Part shown: in pieces, positions 53,085 through 63,812 of the stretch
How the letters are laid out: every line of letters begins with the position of its first letter
Numbering within the stretch: the first letter of the stretch is position 1
Assembly: GCA_016584305.1 (NCBI GenBank)
Contig: JACEEZ010016432.1
Location: 62,001-126,000 of the forward strand
DNA: 64,000 bases
Origin: Chionoecetes opilio
Lineage: Eukaryota; Arthropoda; Malacostraca; Decapoda; Majidae
Reading direction: 5' to 3'
Notes under the pieces: generated by a model
Databases searched by the model: none
What the model was told of the DNA's origin: nothing
The model's input: the letters and a program-made list of their open reading frames with translations, nothing else
Program-made: the position numbers and the translations under genes

Positions 53085-53731
53085 ATAGGAATAACAGACA
53101 CCAGGAGACCTATTGGTCCATAGCGAGGGTATCTGCTGAAATACATACTACTAACTATCAACTATGTACTTGTAAGAAAACAGTTGGAAAATGATACCAT
53201 GTCCCTAAAGATAGGAACATGGAAGTTTCGTAGTGCAGAGTGATAGGATATGAAATATACTAACTACAACTACCACTACCACTAATCGACCCGGGGGACT
53301 ATAATATGAATTCGCAGGGCACTATCAATATCCATTTACTTTACAGTGCGCGTCAAGTCTGTTTTTAAATGTAGTTATTGTGCTGGCTTTGACAACATTT
53401 GCTGGTAACTTGTTCCATCGATCAACGACTCTAACACTGAAATAATTTTTACAGAGATCAGTAATGCAACGTTGACCGTTTGGTTTTAAACCATTATTTC
53501 TTGTTGCTACTTGAGTTGAAAGCTCGAATAGGTTCTCATGATTAATGACATCAAATCCTTTTAAGATCTTAAAGGTTTCTATCAAGTCCCCACGGATTCT
53601 ACGATCCTTTAAGGAAAACATATTAAGTTTCCGCAGTCTCTCTTCATAAGATGAATTTCGCAGAGATGGAATTTGTTTGGTTGCTCTTCTTTGCACTGAT
53701 TCCAATTTGGCTTGATCTTTTACGAAACAGG
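53085..53731 (-). mobile_element. Short 5'-truncated copy of the CR1-like LINE
   Basis: The frame 53705-53325 reads ESVQRRATKQIPSLRNSSYE, then DRRIRGDLIETFKILKGFDV and VVDRWNKLPANVVKASTITT, about 92% like the C-terminus of the longer element to its right, with the same 3' UTR (CATAGGAATAACAGACACCA). Truncated at CGAAACAGG, where a GGAGG/GGAAGG simple repeat starts. It lies in direct orientation about 100 bases from the long copy. Confidence 0.8.
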
Positions 53732-53792
53732 AGGGAGGGAGGGAAGGAAGGAAGGAAGGAATTGAAGGAAAGAAGAAAGGAAGGGTAGACGA
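53731..53792. repeat. (GGAGG/GGAAGG)n microsatellite
   Basis: Purine-rich repeat at the 5' truncation point of the short CR1 copy, continuing AAGAAAGGAAGGG. Confidence 0.9.
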
Positions 53793-54075
53793 TTATAAAG
53801 CTTCAATAACAATAAAGAGGATTTTTACATAGGATTACATAGGAATAACAGACACCAGGAGACCTATTGGTCCATAGCGAGGGTATCTGCTGAACTACAT
53901 ACTACTAACTATCAACTACTTGTAAGAAAAGTTGGAAAATGATACCATGTCCCTAAAGAGGATAGGAACATGGAAGTTTCATAGTGCAGAATGATAGGAT
54001 ATGAAAAATACTAACTACAACTACCACTACCACTACAACTAATCGATACGGGGGAGTAGATACGAATTCGCACTA

Positions 54076-54847
54076 TCAATACCCATTTACTTTACAGTGC
54101 GCGTCAAGTCTGTTTTTGAATGTAGTTATTGTGCTGGCTCCGACAACATTTGCTGGTAACTTGTTCCATCGATCAACGACTCTAACATTGAAATAATTTT
54201 TACGGAGATCGGTGATGCAACGTTGACCGTTTAGTTTTAAACCATTATTTCTTGTTGTCACTTGAGTTGAAAGCTTGAATAGGTTCTCTTGATTAATGAC
54301 ATCAAAACCTTTTAGGATCTTAAAGGTTTCTATAAAGTCCCCACGGATTCTACGATCCTTTAAGGAAAACATATTAAGTTTCCGCAGTCTCTCTTCATAA
54401 GATGAATTTCGCAGAGATGGAATTTGTTTGGTTGCTCTTCTTTGCACTGATTCCAATTTGGCTTGATCTTTTACGAAACAGGGCATCCAGAATTGAACGG
54501 CATATTCCAAGTGCGGCCTAACCAAGGATGTGTATAATTGTGTCATTACTTTCGGAGTTTTATGTTCAAAGTTACGTTTAATAAAGCCCAACATCATATT
54601 TGCATTTCTACTGGCAGCTAGGCAATGCGGACTGGTTTTCAGATCATTACTGATGATGACACCTAAATCCTTTTCCTGCTGTACTTCAGTTAACGATTTA
54701 TTTTGCATTTGATAGTTATATTTGAGGTTATCGTTGCCTATATGCATTACTTTACATTTATCGGAATTGAATTTTAATAGCCATTTATCACTCCAATCTG
54801 ATAGTTTGTCGAGATCACTTTGTATGAGTTCGCAGTTTTCTCTAGTA
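54076..54847 (-). pseudogene. CR1-like ORF2, RT C-terminal part
   Basis: RENCELIQSDLDKLSDWSDK, LLKFNSDKCKVMHIGNDN, QEKDLGVIISNDLKTSPHCL, SLVRPHLEYAVQFWMPCFVK and LPANVVGASTITTFKNRLDA are the standard post-catalytic boxes. Open without a stop from the Tigger boundary to TGA-type end near 54076. It follows directly from the [13 protein letters not shown] box on the other side of the Tigger insertion. Confidence 0.85.
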
Positions 54848-55399
54848 CTATCGGACCCCGCCGAACACGAGTTCGCCCTGCACGAAACTCGCACTTACAC
54901 GAATAGGTAAAATATCCCATGACTTGCCGAACACGAGTTTTACTCGCGATAACACGAATTTGAATTTCCCGGCGGATGTTGTCGATGCTGTCGGCGGCCA
55001 TTTTGCCGGGGACAGCCTGGGCACGCTCAGCCTGGGCCGCCAGAGCTGCTACACGTAGTCTTTCTCTCTCTTGCTCGTGCTGCTGTTGCCTCACGTCGTG
55101 CTGCTCCTGCTGGCCATGTCTTCCAAGCGTTCGGCTCCACCTACTCCAGGGTCAAGCGAGAAGAAGAGGAAAGTGTTGTCCCTAGCGGAGAAGATGGATG
55201 TGCTTGCTGTGATGATAGTGGCCTAGGCTGGTCTGCTACGGGCAAGAAGTTTGGCCTGCATGAGGCCACTGTTCGTACCATCTGGAAGACCCGTGAAAAA
55301 ATAAGACAAAGCGTGCGAGAGAGTGCTGATGTCTCTAGCAAGGTGGCTTCTGTGAGCGACGTGACCCGCTGCTAGAGAAGATGGAGAAATACTGAACAG

Positions 55400-55806
55400 G
55401 TGAGTTAATGATTTTCATATAAATAAAGTTTATGTTATTGTGTTGTGTTGCTACATGTGGTGTGCTAACAGGTGCTCGGGTGGTGTGTAAGGGTGTTACA
55501 GGTGAGTTAATTATTATTCATAGAATAAGTATGTTTATTTACCCTATGTTACTACGTATATTACTACGGGTGTGTGTGTGTATGTGTGTGTGTGTTGTGC
55601 TACGTGCAGGTGTGTTAACAGGTGCTGCGGTGGTGTGGGCTGTGTTGAGGCATTTGTTGTGTGTGTGTTGTGCTACGTGCAGGTGTGTTAACAGTGCTGG
55701 CGGTGGTGTGGGCTGTGTTGAGGCATGTGGTGTGTGTGTGTGGTGTGTGTGTCGTGCTACGTGCAGGTGTGTTAACAGGTGCTGCGGTGGTGTGGACTGT
55801 GTTGAG

Positions 55807-55842
<36 letters not shown>

Positions 55843-55955
55843 TGCTACGTGCAGGGTGTTAGCATGCATGCATGTGTGTGTGGTGTGTTGAGGCATACCG
55901 TTGTACAGTGCCATTGTATTTACGCAGTTTTTTTTCTTGTCATTTAGCATAACAG
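55400..55955 (+). other. Intron 1 of the Tigger transposase with GT-rich minisatellite
   Basis: The donor AACAG/GTGAGTTAAT and acceptor TAGCATAACAG/GTGG join AAC-AGG-TGG so that KYLN continues into RWISEQVDQ. Inside (55560-55900) are about four to five units containing GTGCTACGTGCAGGTGTGTT followed by AACAGGTGCTGCGGTGG, plus (GT)n. Confidence 0.8.
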
Positions 55956-56152
55956 GTGGATATCAGAGCAAGTGGACCAGCGGAAGAGCAACGTGGACAG
56001 CGTAGCCATCAGGGAAAAGGCGAGGAGCATCTACGACCACCTAGCAGAGAAGGAGCCTTCTGGATCCTCCCCTGCCCCCGGGTTTATTGCCAGCCATGGG
56101 TGGTTCCATAGATTCAAGCAGCGTTTTAGCCTGCACAACATTGCTCGCACAG

Positions 56153-56318
56153 GTAAAAAACATTCAATATATTTTCACACTTCTATCTATCTATATTGAC
56201 TCGTGCTATATTCCCGTAATGAAGAGCATTAAATATTTTTTTCACACTTCTATCTATCTATCTATTGACTTGCCATATTCCCATAATGAAAAGGTTTTTT
56301 CTTCGTTTTTTTTCACAG
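56153..56318 (+). other. Intron 2 of the Tigger transposase
   Basis: CGCACAG/GTAAAAAACATT to TTTTTTTTCACAG/GTGAGAG. Splicing gives NIARTGESGSAD in frame. It contains two copies of TTTCACACTTCTATCTATCT. Confidence 0.85.
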
Positions 56319-58078
56319 GTGAGAGTGGGTCAGCTGATAAGGAAGGGGCGCAGGCATACTCAGCACCTTCAAGTCCCTGATTGAAGACAGTGACTACCTA
56401 CCTGAGCAGGTGTTCAACGCGGACGAAACTGGCCTATTTTACAAGAAAATGGGCAATAGGACTTACATCCACAAGGAAGTCAAGAAGTTACCAGGATTCA
56501 AGGCATTTAAGGACCGTCTGACACTGCTGTTTGTGGGGAATGCTGCAGGGGACTGCAAGATTAAACCGCTCCTTGTGTATCGTGCTGCCAACCCACGTGC
56601 TCTGAAGGGACTCAACAAGCGTTCTCTGTCAGTGGTATGGAAATCAAACAAGAAGGCATGGGTGACAGCGAAGGTGTTTGAGGAGTGGTTCCACGAACAT
56701 TTTGTGCCAGAAGTGCAGCTCTACATGTCCAAGAAAAATCTGGCATTTAAGGCAGTTCTGCTAGTGGATAATGCTGGTGGACACACTTCACAGGCACTTA
56801 ACCTGGACCATCCGAATGTGTGCGTTTCCTACCTTCCCCAAGGACAACTTCCCTGTTGCAAACCGATGGACATGGTGTGATCAAGACATTCAAGTGCAAC
56901 TACCAGAGGCTGTGTACAGAGAAGCACTCAAGAGGATGGAAGACGACAGCACGATGACTCTCATGGACTTCTGGAAGCAGTACAACATCCGACATGCTCT
57001 TTTGACCATCAAGCAGGCATGGGATGAAGTGAAGCCAAGCACCTTAATGCCTGTTGGTATGCACTCTGGCCTGAGTGTGTCAACGACTTCAATGGGTTCC
57101 CTGCAGTCACTCAGCAAATGAAGGACATTGTAGACCTGGCACACACTGTTGGGGGTGAAGGCTTCTCTGACATGACTGAGGAGGATGTGGTAGAACTCAT
57201 TGACTCCCATGGAGCAGAGCCTTCAGTGGAAGAGATTATCCAGATGAATGAGGATGACCAAGCAGGTGATGATGCTGATGAAGATGACGACACAGAGACA
57301 AGGCCTGTGTTTACCATCATGAAATTGAGAAACTTGCTGAGGGAAGCAGATAACTTGACAGAGCTCTTCACTGACCAAGACCCATACAGGAGAGGAGCAT
57401 CAAGTTCAAGAGAGTTGGGGATGAAGGCCTTATACCTACAAGGAAACTTTAAGGAGCATGGAGGCCTCTGCTTGCCAAAGCCCATCACAGCTTTCTTCAA
57501 ACCATCTCCAGCCAGCACACCAGCCAAGAAGCATTCTACACCTGCTACACCTCCTGTTACTACACCAGCCAGGCAGCCTGTTACTCCTGCTACACCAGAT
57601 AATACTACCTCATCAATGTCATCTGTCTCTCCCATCCCATTATGTGGCTTTGATGATCCAGATGATACAGACAGTGAGTGATCTCCACCCAGCACACCAG
57701 CCATGCCTCCTGCTACACCAGCCAAGCAGCCTGTTACCTCTATTTTTTTTATAGTTAATGAAAACCATTTTCTAGTTTTAAGGTATTTTTTATTATTAAT
57801 AAAAAATATTAATTGTAATAACAGTTGTTTCCTTCATCTTATTCACCCAAAAATAGTAGTAAACATTTTTTACCCTCCAAAAATGAGGGTCTGGGAACGT
57901 AACCTATTTTTTTTTTACTTATAAAAAAAAAGTGAAATTTTTTTTTGACCCCCCAAAAAGTGATGGTCTGGGAACGTAACCCCTATTTTCCTATTGAACC
58001 TGTTATTCGCCGAACACGAATTTTGCCGTGCACGACGGGGTCAGGACCGTAACTGTCGTGTTCGGCGGGGTCCGACAG

Positions 58079-58931
58079 TATATGCTTTACCGCCTAATTT
58101 GGTGTCATCTGCAAATTTCGATATTTTAGATACAAGTCCGCAGTCCAGATCGTTGATATATATCAGAAAAAGAGTAGGACCCATGACAAAGCCCTGAGGC
58201 ACCCCACTAGTAACATCTAACCAATCAGATGCCTCGCCATTTATTACTGCCCGTTGTTTACGATTTGAAAGCCAATCGCCAATCCATGAACATAATTGCT
58301 CTCCTAAGCCATGTGCCCTTAGCTTGGTCAACAGTCGCTTATGGGCAACTGTATCGAAGGCTTTCTGAAAATCAAGGTATATTACATCCGAGGGAATTTT
58401 AGCGTCCCAGTTTGAATAAATGATATTAAAAAAATCCAGTAGGTTTGTTAAGCAGGATCTCTTATTTCAAAATCCATGTTGGGAGTTTAGTATTGAGTTA
58501 TTTTCATCGAGAAAAGACACTATTTTATCCCGCAATATTTTCTCAAATAGTTTAACAATCACGGACGTTAGACAAATTGGGCGATAATTACTTGCGAGGC
58601 TCTTACTCCCTTTCTTGAATATCGGTGTAACATTAGCTAATTTCCACATACTAGGAACATTTTTGTCCCTTAGCAATTTATTGAAAATAATCTTTAATGG
58701 GGGCGAAAGTCGACTGTGACATTCGCGAAGTAGTCGCGGCGAGATTTCGTCCACCCCCACGGATTTTGCTGGGTCAAGTTTCAGCAAATACTTTGATATT
58801 TCGTCTACTGTTATCTCTCCTATTACCAGTCTATCCCTTTCGAGTCCCGCATATATGTTTACTGGTTCTGGTAATGGAGTTTCGTCTTCTTTAATAAATA
58901 CCGCATTTAAGTATTCATTGAGTACGAATGC
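58079..58931 (-). pseudogene. CR1-like ORF2, catalytic RT
   Basis: [59 protein letters not shown] (motif A), [20 protein letters not shown] (motif B) and [16 protein letters not shown] (motif C) are all present. The sole stop in the domain is TGA at 58467-58469 in HGF*NKRSC, where Arg (CGA) is expected, a CpG-type change. The domain is otherwise well preserved, indicating a fairly young insertion. Confidence 0.85.
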
Positions 58932-61601
58932 TAGGGTGCCAATAGCGCATAGGGGTAATTTTTCAAAGTCAATATTTTTTCACGTACTTTTGTGGTATTC
59001 TGCCTTGTACTTAGAAACTGTCGTGTGCAAAGTTTCAGGCTAATCGGTTAATATTTAGAGGTGGCGGATCGATCTTGAACATTTCCTCTTTTCGCCCTCA
59101 GGTCATGACCACGAGAAAGCAAACTGAAGTTTGGCTTCTTGGCCATAGTGTTCCTACTATATCACAGGAGCAAAACTTCCCAGCCGTGGAGACGTTTTAC
59201 GACGATTTTTCTACGCACACAAGGAAGAGAAGAAGACGGTGCAGCAGAGTGCAGCTGAGGCTGCAAAGGAGGTCCTCGACTTCTGGAAACGAGCTAGGAT
59301 CCCCACCATCACAGAAACTAGCGTGAGGAGGAAGATTACTGGACTTTTCGACGAGTGGAAGATCCTGAGCAAAAGCAAGAAGAACTCTGGAGTCACGCCT
59401 GCCGAAAAACACAAGACCTTCCAAGAAAGTCTCCCAGACCTTTTGGACATCGCCCACTCCGACGCCCTCACTCTGATGACCATTCCTGAAGACAAGGAAT
59501 TCCTTCTTGCCCAGCGGGAGAAGGGGAGGCGGGGTTCGATGGCTGGTCTGGACAAGAAGCTGAAAGAATCGGTTTGCCGATGTGAAAGCTCTCTCTCACG
59601 TAGCCGTCAACAGACGCCAAAAGGAGAAGAGATGGTGGAGCTGGAGTCGTCATCGTCTGAGTCATCAAGTCCAGCCAATGCTGCCAACACATCGACTTCT
59701 TCTTCCGACGCCGGGGTCGCTTCTCCACCAAAGCGATTGAGGACACGGGGCACGAAGTCCGTCCTATCCCCTGATCTCGTCGGAGCCCTTAACAGAACTG
59801 GGGTCAGTAGCCGCCAAGCCCTTCGAATTGTGGCGGCTACGGCAAGTAGCTTGGGCCACGATCCACAAGAGTTTGTGCTGAATCCCGAGTCCATTCGACA
59901 GGCAAGAGCGAAGTACAGGTCCACTTTGGCGAAGGACATCAGAGACTTTCAGTCCTCTTACCCCTCTTACCGTTCATTGGGACGGGAAGATCCTTCCTCA
60001 GGACGATGGCACTCGCGCCGAAAGACTCGCCATTCTCGTCACAGGAGAAGGAGTGGAGAAGCTCCTAGGAGTCCCGAAACTGCACTCCGGAACTGGTGAT
60101 GCCGCCGCTACAGCTGTGTTCGAGGCTCTAGAAGACTGGGGGGTCCAGGAACGAGTCGTGGCGATGTGCTTCGACACAACCAGTGCCAACACTGGAGCCA
60201 TCAATGGTGCATGCACCATCTTGCAACAGAAGATCGGCCGACCCCTCGTTTCACTTGCTTGCCGTCATCACGTCCACGAACTTGTCCTTGAGAAGGCCTT
60301 TTCTACGTGTTTGGGGTCATCTTCTAGTCCTGAGATCACCATCTTCTCTCGCTTCAAGGACTACTGGTCTTACATCAACCAGTCGGCAATAAACCCTCCC
60401 ACCAACGAAGATCTGCCGGAGACTCTGGTCTCCAAGAGGGACGATCTCATTCAAGGTTTGAAACGTCTGCTTCAGACAAAGCAGCCCGTGACGACTATAA
60501 GGAACTCGCTGAGCTGAGCATCCTTTTTCCTCGGTGGCGCTTTTCCCTGAAGACCTCGATCCGTAGCCCCGGAGCGCTTCATCGAGCGCGTTGGATGGCA
60601 CGTATCATTTACGCTCTGAAGATGATCTTGTTTTGGGAGCAGCTGACTGGAGTCGTCACACCTCGAGAAATGTCAGCCCTCCAGCGGTTCTCATCGTTCG
60701 CAACCGAGATCTACGTCCTGCGATGGTTCGAATCGACGGTTCCATCCTACGCTCCCGCCAACGATCTTGGATTCGCTAAGGATATCCTTCAGTACCACGA
60801 CGAAAGTATTCGGAAGGCCTGCTTCACCACTCTGAGCCGCCATTTCTGGTACTTGAGCAAAGATCTCATTGGCCTGTCACTGTTCGACTCACGTCTCCCT
60901 GTCTCCGACAAACAAGCAATTGTACAGGCCATTCTCTACGATGAAGGAGCCGAGGAACCGCCAAGCGAATAAACCTCCATCATCAAAGTTCCTGCGGCAA
61001 CACTGCCCTCCTTCGCCACGAAAAATTCCCTCCGCCTCTTCAAAGCTCTTGATATCAAGACCGACTTCCTGTCCGCCAACCCTCGGAAGTGGCAGGAAGA
61101 GGAATCGTACGTCGAGGCCTGCCGCCGAATCGAGGGACTTCGCGTCGTCAACGACACAGCCGAGCGAGGAGTGGCACTCATCCAGTCCTTCAACCTCCGG
61201 CTGACCAAAGACGAGGAACAGCGCCAGTTCCTCCTCCAAGTTGTGGAGGCCCATTGCCATCAACAGCCCGGGACCTCGAAGGCTTCCCTTCCCCGGCCAA
61301 GCCGGCCACAATGAGTGGGGTGGCTCCCCATGATACCCCCCCCACCGAGGGGCTAATACTCACCAAGAGGGGGACCAGCAGCCCTGCTGGGGAAGGGATG
61401 TCCAGCTTGTCCGCTTTCAAGAGATGACATCCCCTCCTTAATAGGCCAGTGCATAAGGGTAAATAACAAAGTTGTAATCCGCCACCCCTAAATATCAACC
61501 GATTGAGGTCAAACTTTGCATACGATGGTTTCTTGCATAGATGCACCATTACACCAAAGTAGGAAGAAAAATTCAAACTTTTGATTTTTATTGGCACCCT
61601 A
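58932..61601 (+). mobile_element. Divergent hAT-like DNA transposon, copy 2
   Basis: Ends TAGGGTGCCAATA and its complement are perfect inverted repeats, and imperfect similarity extends over about 125 bases on both sides (TTTAGAGGTGGCGGA / TCCGCCACCCCTAAA). Target duplication ACGAATGC (58924-58931) and ACGAACGC (61602-61609), 8 bp with one mismatch. It carries the transposase-like gene at 59105-61314. It interrupts the CR1 linker, whose frame (MAFV + LNEYLNAVFI) closes after removal. 8-bp duplication and TAGGG ends fit the hAT superfamily. Confidence 0.85.
59105..61314 (+). pseudogene. Transposase of the divergent hAT-like family, copy 2
   Basis: ATG at 59105 right after a CGCCCTCAG acceptor-like sequence: MTTRKQTEVWLLGHSVPTIS, parallel to copy 1. 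Then AAEAAKEVLDFWKRARIPTI, LLAQREKGRRGSM, a Ser-rich spacer, VLSPDLVGALNRTGVSSRQA, TVHWDGKILPQD (first Asp; shifted frame near 59970), KLLGVPKLHSGTG, VVAMCFDTTSANTGAINGAC (second Asp), SLACRHHVHELVLEKAF (C..H), RARWMARIIYALKMILF, SRHFWYLSKDLIGLSLFDSR, and DTAERGVALIQSFNLRLTKD (Glu) to TGA at 61312-61314. About four frameshifts. D-D-C..H-(long insert)-E order fits hAT transposases; no classical hATC or BED finger is obvious. Confidence 0.75.
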
Positions 61602-61609
61602 ACGAACGC

Positions 61610-62264
61610 CATACTCTTATTATCATTTACCAAGATATTATTATGATCTTTCAGTGGCACAATACTTGTTTTGACGTTTTTCTTACTTCGAACGTATTGA
61701 AAGAACCTTTTCGGGTTTGATTTGGATTCCTTTGCAATATTTTCTTCATACTCACGCTTTTTAGACTTAATTAGTCCTTTGCAGCGACGTTTTACGTCAT
61801 TGTATTCTCTAGAATCGCAGTCTGCATTTGATCGTTTGTTAACTTTATACGCTCGGCGCTTAATGCCAATGATTTGTTGGATCTCATTATTCATCCAACT
61901 GGGTCTATTTATGTTATTCAAACGTTTTCTTACCATGGGAACATGTTTTTCCACCACCGATTGGAGTTTATTTGTGAATACATTACACATGTTTTCGGCG
62001 TTATTTCCATTTAGTAGGTAAATCCATTCAACTTCGCTTAGTACCCTGCTGATCTTCGTGAAATCTGCTTTATTATTATTTGGGATTAGTAACCGATTTT
62101 CTGTGATGTCTACATTGCAATTTATGCCGCATCTGATTAGCCTGTGATCACTGTTTGCCAAATGTTCACCTATATTGCAGTAATCAATCAGATCAATGTC
62201 GGTAGTGAAAACTAAATCTAGGATACTATTATCCCTTGTAGGCTCACGGACCACCTGATTTAAA
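61610..62264 (-). pseudogene. CR1-like ORF2, endonuclease end and linker
   Basis: Open from the MITE boundary: VREPTRDNSILDLVFTTDID, ANSDHRLIRCGINC (SDH catalytic box), then RPSWMNNEIQQIIGIKRRAY and NPKRFFQYVRSKKNVKTSIV, the canonical linker leading to RT. No stop to the hAT-like boundary at MAFV. Confidence 0.85.
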
Positions 62265-62266
62265 TA

Positions 62267-63048
62267 CAGGGAGGTCCCGTTATACGAGCATTCGGTATAC
62301 GAGAATCCGATGATACGAGATGTGTAAATTAGGGTCTCTTTTCAATATACGAGATCGAAAATCCAATGATACGACATTCAAACTGGGGTGAGTAAAATTA
62401 TCAAGTTCAAAATGCCCGCCCTACCACTCCCAGGCTGGACAACAGGGTTTTTGGTTGACCCCAGTGAGGTCACCCCTAGCAAGCCGTGACCTGAAGGGTA
62501 ATTAAGCATATGGTGCGGCCTGACATTTAGGGGTAATTAGCAGGTGTGCGGCCCCAACCTTGGGACCGCAGTCAGTTCACCCCTAGCAAGGCGTGACCTG
62601 CAGGGTAATTAAGCATATGGCGCGGCCTGACCTTTAGGGGTAATTATCAGGTGTGCGGCCCCAACCTTGGGACCCCTACTCTACCTTCTCTTGTATCACA
62701 CGGCGTTCCCTACATTACTACGTCTTTTTTGCTTGTTATGCATGTTTTATGTTTAATTAATGTGCAGTTATGTTATTTTGTGTGCTATTTTCTCTTTCAG
62801 AATGCTTTTTCTATAGAATAGGTAGTACAGTATGGGTAATATAGATGCTGTGTGTTTGATGTGTTTGCTATAGTTTATTTTAGCTTGAAAACTTGTCTTT
62901 TTTTCTTTTTTTTTTTTATATATATAATTGATGGGGTCCTGGAACCAAACCTATATTTTACCATTAGTTATGTGTTTCGTTATACGAGATTTCGCTTTAC
63001 GAGTATGCCAGGTGGAACCTAACTGCTCGTATCTTCGGGACCTCCCTG
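62267..63048 (-). mobile_element. Tigger/pogo-like MITE, copy D
   Basis: CAGGGAGGTCCCGTTATACG left and CTTCGGGACCTCCCTG right, TA at 62265-62266 and 63049-63050. Opposite orientation to copies A-C. Its interior has the same duplicated 110-bp block (CTAGCAAGCCGTGACC, GCGGCCCCAACCTTGGGACC) as copy B. Inserted in the CR1 endonuclease. Confidence 0.9.
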
Positions 63049-63050
63049 TA

Positions 63051-63640
63051 TACTTCGTTCACCATATCAAGCAATCGCATACCTTCTCTATCAGCAGAAT
63101 TATTATTCCAGTTTATACGAGGTAGGTTAAAATCTCCACAAATAATTGTATCGTTATTATTGTTCACAACTGACTTTATCTCGTCATACAGGAGGCAATC
63201 TACTTCCGCATTAGATTTGGGAGGGCGATATATTGTCCCAATAGTTAACAATTTACCGTTTAGCTTAATCTTTGTGTAGACTGAGTCATAATGATCTTTG
63301 TTTACTTTATCGATTTTGATTGCTTGCAAATTTTCTTTAATGTAAAGAATGACACCTCCACCTGCTTTATGCGTGTGACAATTTAGGAATGTCTTTTAGC
63401 CTGGAATGGCTATTTCAGCTAATAAATGTTTATCTTTTGTGTTGACCCAACTCTCAGTGATACTGACGATATCTGGCGTTTCGGCAACAACGTATGCTAA
63501 TAATTTGTTATGCTTTAAAATAATGCTTCTGGCATTTGTGTAGAGTAATTTAAGTTCCTTGATAGTTTTGGTAACCTTGCGTGAGGGTTTACCGGCAGGG
63601 CATCTACGGTCCACTGTTACAGGGCGCTTGATTAAGTTAC
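63051..63640 (-). pseudogene. CR1-like ORF2, endonuclease N-terminal part
   Basis: Reads KELKLLYTNARSIILKHNKL (Asn box), PDIVSITESWVNTKD (Glu box), then after a TAA at 63396-63398 HTHKAGGGVILYIKE, GTIYRPPKSN and DTIICGDFNLPRINWN (catalytic GDFN), up to NEVY at the MITE. One in-frame stop is the main damage. Upstream residues VTVDRRCPAGKPSRKVT lead back to about 63690. Confidence 0.85.
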
Positions 63641-63764
63641 TTTGATTAGTATTTGCGGAAACGGGACGTGACCCAGCGTTGCTGTGGGGTAAGAAAGGGG
63701 TTGGAGGAGGAGGAGGAGGAAGGGTGTGTGATTAATTTGTAGAAACACAGCAGCCAGCCATGTT

Positions 63765-63812
63765 GCCTCTCTCTCTCTCTCAGGTATGCAGAGAGAGAGA
63801 GAGAGAGAGCCT
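63765..63812. repeat. (CT)n/(GA)n inverted simple repeat
   Basis: CTCTCTCTCTCTCT then CAGGTATGCA then GAGAGAGAGAGAGAGAG can form a hairpin. Next to a GGA repeat (63697-63722) at the 5' limit of the CR1-like LINE. Confidence 0.9.

Larger units (their letters stand above)
55117..57681 (+). pseudogene. Tigger transposase (TIGD1-like), two introns, frame-damaged
   Basis: Exon 1 (55117-55399): MSSKRSAPPTPGSSEKKRKV, then LSLAEKMDVLA and, after a frameshift, GKKFGLHEATVRTIWKTREK, the psq-like helix-turn-helix. Exon 2 (55956-56152): VDQRKSNVDSVAIREKARSI to FIASHGWFHRFKQRFSLHN, the CENP-B-type DNA-binding box. Exon 3 (56319-57681): NADETGLFYKKM (first Asp), VLLVDNAGGH (second Asp), QPMDMGVI-like third-Asp box in a shifted frame near 56860, and an acidic C-terminus (EEDVVELIDSHG) ending in Thr-Pro-Ala repeats, open from 57118 to TGA. 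Losses near 55200, 56365 and 56830 disrupt an otherwise complete gene. Confidence 0.85.
54848..58078 (+). mobile_element. Tigger (pogo) DNA transposon with intron-containing transposase
   Basis: Ends CTATCGGACCCCGCCGAACA and reverse complement CTGTCGGACCCCGCCGAACA form at least 23-bp inverted repeats with one mismatch, flanked by TA (54846-54847, 58079-58080). Carries one transposase gene (55117-57681) in plus orientation. 3231 bp. Its ends differ from those of the CAGGGAGG MITEs, so it is a separate family. Inserted in the RT of the CR1-like LINE. Confidence 0.9.
53828..63700 (-). mobile_element. CR1-like LINE with three nested DNA transposons
   Basis: The body, about 3.2 kb, is spread over 9.9 kb. 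From the right: endonuclease (63640-63050), MITE, endonuclease end and linker (62264-61610), hAT-like element, RT (58931-58079), Tigger element, RT C-terminus (54847-54076), 3' UTR to about 53828. At each break the protein frame rejoins after removing the insertion and one target copy (for example NEVY + LNQVV, MAFV + LNEYLN, KAYT + RENCEL). The 5' end runs into GGA and CT repeats at about 63700; ORF1 is not seen. Confidence 0.85.

Noticed and set aside
55432..55947. 171-codon plus-strand frame rich in Cys/Val
   Set aside because: Lies inside intron 1 of the Tigger transposase and is the translation of its GT minisatellite.
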